DNA from: Bacillota bacterium
GTDB taxonomy: Bacteria > Bacillota > SHA-98 > UBA4971
Reading direction: 5' to 3'
DNA length: 64,000 nt
Assembly: GCA_012516125.1 (NCBI GenBank)
Contig: JAAYXB010000033.1
Span: forward strand, 1-64,000
Shown here: positions 58,572 to 64,000 of the stretch, piece by piece
Layout of the letters: each line of letters starts with the position of its first letter
How positions within the stretch are numbered: the stretch's first letter is position 1
Translations under genes and position numbers: made by a program
Notes under the pieces: model-generated
The model's database searches: none
The model's input: only the letters and a program-made list of their open reading frames with translations
Told to the model about the DNA's origin: nothing

Positions 58572-60020
58572 ATGCCTAGTACGCTTGTCCCGACCTGGGC
58601 ATTGAGGGCAGCAACGAGACTTGGTGTTATTGCGGACGACCTGACGGGAGCGAACGACACAGGCGTACAGTTTGCGAAATACGGACTGTGCGCGATGGTA
58701 GTTCTCGATATCAACTCGATAGATGCACTGGCGAATCAAGCCGATGTGGTTGTCGTCGACACTGATAGCAGGTGGAGCGATCCCCAGACTGCTTACAACA
58801 AAGTGAGAGCAGCGGCCGAGGTGCTCAAGAAGGCCGGCATTTCAACGATTTACAAGAAGATCGATTCGACTCTCCGTGGTAATGTGGGCGCTGAGATCGA
58901 CGCAGTCATGGACGTCCTTCAAGCCGCAGTAGCTTTCGTAGTGCCGGCCTTCCCTGCCACTGGTAGGGTAACTATAGACGGCAAACAGCTGCTGAGGAAC
59001 GTACCTCTCCACAAAACGGAAGTTGCATCAGATCTTCTATCGCCTGTCGTAGAATCCCACGTGCCGACTTTGCTTTCCAGGCAAACCAGGAGAAAGGTCG
59101 GACACGTGTCTTTGGAAGTGGTAAGAGCTGGCGCTAACGCGCTGCAGAACGCATTCCAGGACAGGGTCCGCGCTGGCGACCAAATCATCGTAGTCGATGC
59201 GTCTGAGCCGGCAGACCTGCGGATTATCGCGACGACTATTGCTTCCCTTGATGTTATGGCAATCACGGTTGGATCCGCTGGGCTTGCCGCGGAGATTCCA
59301 GGGGCACTCGAAATGGTGCCGAGGAACGAAAAACGGGAGACCACGAGGGGGCGCTGTGGGGCCTTAATCATGGGTGGCTCGGTGAGCCCAACTGCCAGGG
59401 AGCAGTTGGAGTATGCGGTTGCTTGTCTGGAATTGCCCGCTATTACCATCAGTGCAGACGACATCCTGTCAGGGCTCGACACAGAGGAGTGTAAAACGCT
59501 TGAGATAGTGCGAAAGGCCTGTTCAGTATTGTCAAAAGGGCAAGACCTGGTGCTATTCCTCAAGCCGAGGGAGGGCCTCAAGAGCCCTCGCCTCTCTCCA
59601 GATGCACCGGCTCGAACCGGTGCTGGGACGACCGCACCTTCGGGCGAAGCTGCTCTGACTACCGAGACGGAAGGCCATGACACGTATGACGGACGGAGGT
59701 GTCAAACAATCCTGCCGTCTCGTCACGTCGAGGATAGCCGCAGGATCACAGGGTACCTGGGAATGCTGGCCAGCAAGATCCTGCGCGTTTGCAATGTAGC
59801 CGGGCTCGTTCTCACTGGCGGCGACACAGCGGTTGCAGTGTGCAAGGCTCTTGGGGCGAGCGGGGTTGCGCTGCGCGACGAGATTGTCCCTGGCGTGCCC
59901 TCGGGACGGCTGATAGGCGGGCCTTATGCTGGGTTGATGATGGTGACGAAGGCTGGTAGCTTCGGTGATAGAGACGTGATCGTCAGGGCCATACGCTATA
60001 TACACCACGACACAGAGTAG
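58572..60020 (+). CDS. Four-carbon acid sugar kinase family protein (DUF1537)
   Basis: 482 residues from ATG 58572; the family normally begins just before RLGVIADDLTGANDTGVQFAKYG, so the first 20 residues may be extra. That N-terminal motif, KIDSTLRGNVGAEI, and the C-terminal GLVLTGGDTAVAVCKALGASGV...GPYAGLMMVTKAGSFGD match OtnK/DtnK-type kinases that phosphorylate threonate, erythronate or 3-oxo-tetronate. A 45-residue Pro/Thr-rich insert lies near residue 345. The next gene, a PdxA homologue, is the usual partner in D-threonate breakdown. It is the first gene behind the sigma-54 promoter. Confidence 0.85.
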   Translation: MPSTLVPTWALRAATRLGVIADDLTGANDTGVQFAKYGLCAMVVLDINSIDALANQADVVVVDTDSRWSDPQTAYNKVRAAAEVLKKAGISTIYKKIDSTLRGNVGAEIDAVMDVLQAAVAFVVPAFPATGRVTIDGKQLLRNVPLHKTEVASDLLSPVVESHVPTLLSRQTRRKVGHVSLEVVRAGANALQNAFQDRVRAGDQIIVVDASEPADLRIIATTIASLDVMAITVGSAGLAAEIPGALEMVPRNEKRETTRGRCGALIMGGSVSPTAREQLEYAVACLELPAITISADDILSGLDTEECKTLEIVRKACSVLSKGQDLVLFLKPREGLKSPRLSPDAPARTGAGTTAPSGEAALTTETEGHDTYDGRRCQTILPSRHVEDSRRITGYLGMLASKILRVCNVAGLVLTGGDTAVAVCKALGASGVALRDEIVPGVPSGRLIGGPYAGLMMVTKAGSFGDRDVIVRAIRYIHHDTE

Positions 60021-60259
60021 CCGTGCGGGAGGTTTCCGGGTTCTTCGGCCAGTTGCCTCGGGTGGGAGCGGGCCGAGACCGGGCCGAATTGCGGAAAGCC
60101 GCCGAGCGCTCGGTGCCCGATCCGGGGGACGGCCGGGAAGACCATTGGGCATAGTAGTGATTCGTGCCAACGATAACTCTCAGGGGGGTCGCGGAGTTGG
60201 TACAGGACGGCAAAGCGTGTCGCAGGCGTGGAGGTACGTCCAACGACCAGGATTCGTAC

Positions 60260-61294
60260 GTGAACGACGGGCTTCCAGTAATTGCTGTCACAATGGGCGA
60301 TCCTGCTGGAATCGGAGCAGAAATCGCGGTGAAGGCTCTGGCTGACCCGGCGGTGCGGGACGTGTGCCGGCCGGTCATTGTGGGCGATGCGAAGGTCGTG
60401 GCAGATGCCATCAGGTTCACGGGCAGCTCCGCCCGAGTGAGGAGCCTTTCTGACATCTCACAGGCTCTGTACAAAGACGGCGTGGCCAATGTCCTGGATC
60501 TCGACAACGTAGACTTTAGCAGACTTGTCTACGGCCGGGTTAGTCCTGACGCCGGGCGAGCGGCTTTCGAGTACATCAAGACAGCGATAGAGCTCGCCCT
60601 GGCGCGAAAGGTTAAGGCAGTAGTTACAGGGCCGATACACAAAGAGGCTCTCAACCTTGCAGGGTATCACTACTCCGGACATACCGAGATCTTTGCGGAT
60701 CTCACGGGCACGAAAGACTACGCGATGATGCTGGTCGACCAGGGTATGCGAGTCGTACACGTCACGACGCACGTGTCGCTCCGGAGAGCTTGCGACCTTG
60801 TGAAAAAGGAGCGGGTGCTCGTCGTCATCAAACTTGCCGACGAGGCTGCCAGGACCTTGGGCATATCGTTGCCTCGAATCGGAGTGGCCGGGCTGAACCC
60901 CCATGCAGGCGAAGACGGCCTATTTGGGACGGAAGAGTTGGAGGAGATTGGCCCGGCGATCCAGGAAGCACGAGCGCTCGGGATCAACGCTGAAGGGCCG
61001 ATCCCGCCGGACACGCTTTTTGCGAAGACCCGTGGCGGCCAGTACGACGTGGCAGTAGCCATGTACCATGACCAGGGGCATATTCCACTCAAGACTGTGA
61101 GCTTCAGGCTGGATAGCGCCAGCGGGCGCTGGACCGCCGTGAGCGGCGTCAATGTCACGCTCGGGCTTCCTATCATAAGGACTTCAGTTGACCACGGCAC
61201 TGCGTTCGGGAAAGCGGGCAAAGGCACAGCGAATCCCGAGAGCATGGTTCAGGCTATCAGTCTTGCAGCACAGTTTGCGGCTGGGCGGAGCTAA
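60260..61294 (+). CDS. pdxA: PdxA-family 4-phosphate dehydrogenase (4-phospho-D-threonate type)
   Basis: 344 residues from GTG 60260; the upstream start adds 32 residues with no match. PdxA motifs: VTMGDPAGIGAEIAVKAL, metal-binding His in HYSGHTEIFADLTGTKDYAMMLV and GLNPHAGEDGLFG, and AMYHDQGHIPLK. PdxA2 enzymes oxidise and decarboxylate 4-phospho-threonate to dihydroxyacetone phosphate; the DUF1537 kinase upstream makes the substrate. The enzyme might instead act in vitamin B6 synthesis, but the context argues against that. Confidence 0.85.
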   Translation: MNDGLPVIAVTMGDPAGIGAEIAVKALADPAVRDVCRPVIVGDAKVVADAIRFTGSSARVRSLSDISQALYKDGVANVLDLDNVDFSRLVYGRVSPDAGRAAFEYIKTAIELALARKVKAVVTGPIHKEALNLAGYHYSGHTEIFADLTGTKDYAMMLVDQGMRVVHVTTHVSLRRACDLVKKERVLVVIKLADEAARTLGISLPRIGVAGLNPHAGEDGLFGTEELEEIGPAIQEARALGINAEGPIPPDTLFAKTRGGQYDVAVAMYHDQGHIPLKTVSFRLDSASGRWTAVSGVNVTLGLPIIRTSVDHGTAFGKAGKGTANPESMVQAISLAAQFAAGRS

Positions 61295-61332
61295 ACCAGC
61301 GAACCCAGAGATTTGCCGAGGAGGATGCAAAG

Positions 61333-62376
61333 TTGGATACGATGCAGGCGTTGGTGAAAGCGAGACCGGAACCTGGTGCCGAACTGTCGACGGAGGCCAT
61401 CCCGCAGTTGAAGCCGTTTGATGTTTTGGTTAGGGTTAAGGCAGCTGCCATTTGCGGGACCGACGTCCATATCTACGACTGGACTCCTTACGCTCAGGCC
61501 AGGGTGAGACCTCCTATGGTGTTCGGCCACGAGTTTTGCGGGGAGGTTGTGGCTACGGGTCCCAACGTTACGCGTGTGGCTACCGGCGATCTCATCGCCG
61601 GCGAGACGCATGTGCCGTGCGGACACTGCTTTTTGTGCAATACGGGTCTCGAACACATATGCAAGGACATGAAGATCCTCGGAGTGCATATCCCCGGAGT
61701 TTTCTCGGAGTATGCGGTCATTCCCGAGTCCGTAGCATGGAAGCTTCCTGCCGATACCCCGCCATTAGTGGGCGCAATCTTGGAGCCGGTTGGAGTTGGA
61801 GTTCATGCGGCGTACGCAGCTGACGTCCGAGGAGCAACTGTGCTCGTAACAGGATGTGGTCCGATCGGGCTTACGACCGTTGGTGTCGTCAAGTCGCTGG
61901 GCGCGAGACTTGTCATTGCAAGCGATGTGAGCGAAAAACGCGCTGAGCTTGCGAGGGAATTTGGAGCGGACATCGCGGTAAGCCCTCTCCGTGAGGACCT
62001 TGTCGAACTAGCACGTAGCGCCACCAGTGGGCTAGGCGTAGACGTGGCCATCGAAGCGTCCGGTGCCGCGAGCGCCGTGGGACAGGCTCTTGCAAGTACT
62101 CGGCGGGCGGGACAGGTGGTCCTCTTCGGTCTCATGGGGGGGCCGGTCGCGCTCGACCTGGTGGAAGATGTCATCTACAAGGAACTGAACATCAAGGGCA
62201 TCACGGGACGCGAAATGTGGCGGACCTGGTACCAGGTAATGGAGATCGTCCGCTCAGGCGCTATAGATGTCAAGAAGCTTGTGACCCACGAGTTTCCCAT
62301 GAGTGAGTTCGAAGAGGCTATCAGGGTCGCGAAATCGGGCGGTGCCGGGAAAGTCGTTCTCTACCCCGGGCAGTGA
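61333..62376 (+). CDS. Zinc-dependent alcohol dehydrogenase (L-threonine 3-dehydrogenase-like)
   Basis: 347 residues; TTG start with GAGGAGGATG eight bases upstream. Catalytic zinc site in ICGTDVHIYDW and GHEFCGEVV, structural zinc cysteines in PCGHCFLCNTGLEHIC, and Rossmann motif VLVTGCGPIGLTTVG. Close in pattern to L-threonine 3-dehydrogenase and sorbitol-type dehydrogenases. It probably oxidises a sugar acid or polyol in this pathway; the NAD(P) preference and substrate are not evident. Confidence 0.88.
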   Translation: MDTMQALVKARPEPGAELSTEAIPQLKPFDVLVRVKAAAICGTDVHIYDWTPYAQARVRPPMVFGHEFCGEVVATGPNVTRVATGDLIAGETHVPCGHCFLCNTGLEHICKDMKILGVHIPGVFSEYAVIPESVAWKLPADTPPLVGAILEPVGVGVHAAYAADVRGATVLVTGCGPIGLTTVGVVKSLGARLVIASDVSEKRAELAREFGADIAVSPLREDLVELARSATSGLGVDVAIEASGAASAVGQALASTRRAGQVVLFGLMGGPVALDLVEDVIYKELNIKGITGREMWRTWYQVMEIVRSGAIDVKKLVTHEFPMSEFEEAIRVAKSGGAGKVVLYPGQ

Positions 62377-62462
62377 GCAATTGTCGCAGCTTCCACCAGG
62401 CTGCGCCGGGGCGCTCATGCCGCTGTGCGTGCCGCGTGCTGTCGGAAAGGAGGTCTTGTCCT

Positions 62463-63482
62463 GTGGAGAAACTGATCATCACCGTTGCTCTCGGGGGCGC
62501 CGAAGTCGCGCGGAGGTTCAATCCAAACGTGCCCACGACTGCGGAACAGCTTGCCCAGGCGGCTTACGATGCGTACTGCGCTGGTGCCTCCATAGTCCAC
62601 CTGCACGTCTATGATGATGCTGGCCAGCCGACTGAGGACCTGGGGCTCTTCCAGAAGGCTGTAGACCTGATTCACGAGAAGTGTCCGCTCATCATCGAGG
62701 GGTCCACTGGTGGTGGCAGGGCCGACTTTTCTCCGGAGCAGCGGAGCCGATCCATTGAGGCGTGCGGAGTTGAGCTTGGAACGCTCAACATGGGTTCCGT
62801 GAACTTCTTCGGCAGGCCATTCATCAACGCGCCTCAAGATTTGGAGTTCTGGGCCAAGAAGATGAAAAGGCTCGGTGTCAAGCCGACGCTCATGATATTC
62901 GAGGTCGGAATGGTAAGAACAGCGGAGCGGATGGTGGAAGCCGGCTTGCTGGATCCTCCGCTCTACTTCGACCTGGTCATGAACGCGGAAGGTGCCATTC
63001 CTGGCACGGCCAAGAACCTTCTGCACCTCGTGGAGTGCCTCCCGTCCGGATCACAATGGTCCGTCAACGCGTTTACCCCGGAAAGCCAGCTCTGCATGAC
63101 CACCATGGCCATTCTCATGGGTGGACACGTCAGGGTGGGTTTCGAGGACAACATGTATTACACGCCCGGCGTGCTGGCTTCCAACAACACTGTGTTTGTT
63201 GAACGGGTGACCAGGCTTGCCAAGGAGATAGGCCGCGATATTGCTAGCCCTGAGGAGGCCCGGGAGATTCTCCGGATTCCGCCTAGGGTGCAGTACAACG
63301 AAACGGAGGGTGATACTAGTGCCAGTTGTCAGAGCATGGGAGGAAAAGGGAACACACGTGCCGGAGCCGTACGAGCGCATCATTCGGATCCTTCTTGCAC
63401 CGGACCGGAATGGCGTGCGGGAGTTGACGTTCTGCAACGCGTTGATCTACCCACACAGCCAGACCGACTTGCACACCCATGA
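62463..63482 (+). CDS. BKACE (3-keto-5-aminohexanoate cleavage family) protein with overlapping tail
   Basis: 339 residues from GTG 62463 (AAAGGAGG upstream). Family motifs: ITVALGGAEVARRFNPNVPTTAEQLAQAAYDAYCAGASIVHLHVYDD, GSTGGGRADFSPEQR, LNMGSVNFFGRP and NMYYTPGVLASNNT. BKACE enzymes cleave a beta-keto acid with acetyl-CoA. The usual end is near IPPRVQYN; here the frame runs on 55 residues and overlaps the cupin gene by 164 bases in another frame. The tail has no family match. Confidence 0.85.
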   Translation: MEKLIITVALGGAEVARRFNPNVPTTAEQLAQAAYDAYCAGASIVHLHVYDDAGQPTEDLGLFQKAVDLIHEKCPLIIEGSTGGGRADFSPEQRSRSIEACGVELGTLNMGSVNFFGRPFINAPQDLEFWAKKMKRLGVKPTLMIFEVGMVRTAERMVEAGLLDPPLYFDLVMNAEGAIPGTAKNLLHLVECLPSGSQWSVNAFTPESQLCMTTMAILMGGHVRVGFEDNMYYTPGVLASNNTVFVERVTRLAKEIGRDIASPEEAREILRIPPRVQYNETEGDTSASCQSMGGKGNTRAGAVRAHHSDPSCTGPEWRAGVDVLQRVDLPTQPDRLAHP

Positions 63483-63714
63483 CCGACCTGAGTTGATATA
63501 CGTTGTATCTGGAAGAGGAGAGGCCGTCATGGGTGAGGATGTAGTGACGATTGAACCGGATGTCGTTCTTTGGGCTTCTGCCGGGGAAAGGCATCAGGTA
63601 AGGAATACGGGGGATGACATGCTCAAACTGGCCACCGTCTTTGTGCCGGCCTATACTGCTGAAGAGTTGATGAAGGGTATTCTAGCTGCCGCCGAGAGAG
63701 ACAGAAAGGCATGA
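63319..63714 (+). CDS. Small cupin-domain protein
   Basis: 131 residues from GTG 63319 (CGGAGGGTG upstream); the ORF-track start lies in the BKACE gene. A single cupin barrel with ligands in HSQTDLHTHDRPELIYVVSGRG and ERHQV. Cupins of this size in sugar acid clusters are often isomerases, dioxygenases or lyases; here the reaction is unknown. It is the last complete gene of the cluster. Confidence 0.8.
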   Translation: MPVVRAWEEKGTHVPEPYERIIRILLAPDRNGVRELTFCNALIYPHSQTDLHTHDRPELIYVVSGRGEAVMGEDVVTIEPDVVLWASAGERHQVRNTGDDMLKLATVFVPAYTAEELMKGILAAAERDRKA

Positions 63715-63964
63715 TGCACGAGACGTACTCCAATTCGAGGAAGAGGGTGATAATGGGGCGGGAGAACAGTGCCAACACGAGAGTGAACCTGCGGTTCTTC
63801 CGTAGACAGCTATGACCTGAATTGGCCCAAGCCGGGGAGAGCGGACGTGCGCTTGCAGGCGCGTGCCGTGGCTGCCGTGGACTGTTTGGAGTCGGACATT
63901 GGGCGCTTGTGAAGCTGGTGTCATAGACATTCTCAATGTACGAAGAGGGAGGGGACAGTGAGCC

Positions 63965-64000
63965 ATGAAGAGGAGAAATGCATACAGGTTGCCGTTTCTC
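63965..64000 (+). CDS. Start of an exported protein (truncated by window)
   Basis: ATG 63965 with GAGGGAGGGGAC upstream; the twelve visible codons read MKRRNAYRLPFL, like the start of a signal peptide. In sugar acid clusters the next gene is often a TRAP or ABC substrate-binding protein, but only the first residues are visible. The preceding gap 63715-63964 has no supported gene. Confidence 0.4.
   Translation, partial: MKRRNAYRLPFL

Overview
The window looks like a chromosome segment from a high-GC, anaerobic, endospore-forming member of the Bacillota (Firmicutes). Reasons: a CotF-type spore coat pair, an electron-bifurcating type [FeFe] hydrogenase operon, a ferredoxin-linked 2-oxoacid oxidoreductase, strong AGGAGG ribosome sites with many GTG/TTG starts, and YkvI and THEP1 family genes. 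One block (RND/HAE3 transporter, LolA-like outer-membrane lipoprotein-sorting protein, and a beta-barrel protein ending in Phe) points to an outer membrane, so a diderm Bacillota lineage (for example Limnochordia-like) is my inference. No taxonomic search was possible.

Layout. 1-1.4 kb: end of a drug/lipid-type ABC exporter. 1.5-10.3 kb: an 8.7-kb tyrosine-integrase element inserted in tRNA-Leu(CAG), with a primase/helicase pair, an iteron-like cluster and many tiny genes. 10.5-14.4 kb: sugar-binding protein, GH130 phosphorylase and an XRE-cupin regulator. 14.5-23 kb: the hndA-hndC-hndD hydrogenase operon with a Rex-like operator, followed by a sensory hydrogenase and its PP2C/SpoIIE phosphatase. 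23-30.4 kb: TetR, RND transporter, lipoprotein-sorting protein, barrel protein, an MFS remnant and a SYLF protein. 30.7-32.3 kb: arsR-acr3. 32.6-38.6 kb: cysteine desulfurase-like enzyme, Fe-S protein, YkvI, ECF S-component-like protein, THEP1 NTPase, CotF pair. 38.8-42.3 kb: four-subunit 2-oxoacid:ferredoxin oxidoreductase. 42.57-43.3 kb: a non-coding array of about 21 phased imperfect palindromes. 43.5 kb: tRNA-Leu(TAA).

44.15-58.0 kb is a single PrpR-like sigma-54 activator gene split in two by an approximately 12-kb large-serine-recombinase element (44676-56634). Joining 44675 to 56635 restores one reading frame exactly. The element has lower GC, and carries a recombinase, an excisionase-like protein, a Na+(K+)/H+ antiporter, a primase-helicase interrupted by an IS3-family insertion, and several unknown genes. 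Downstream of the split activator are two palindromic upstream sites, a good -24/-12 promoter and a cluster for a four-carbon sugar acid type pathway (DUF1537 kinase, PdxA-type dehydrogenase, Zn-dehydrogenase, BKACE, cupin). The simplest reading is that the activator controls this cluster and that the inserted element switches that control off or changes it.

The most unusual signals are the palindrome array at 42569-43302, whose spacing (32, 32, 41 or 52 bp, close to whole helical turns) is conserved while its sequence is not; the precise splitting of the activator; the recombinase gene whose last codons depend on whether the element is integrated; and a family of dispersed hairpin elements with GGTTGCCGGTG arms.
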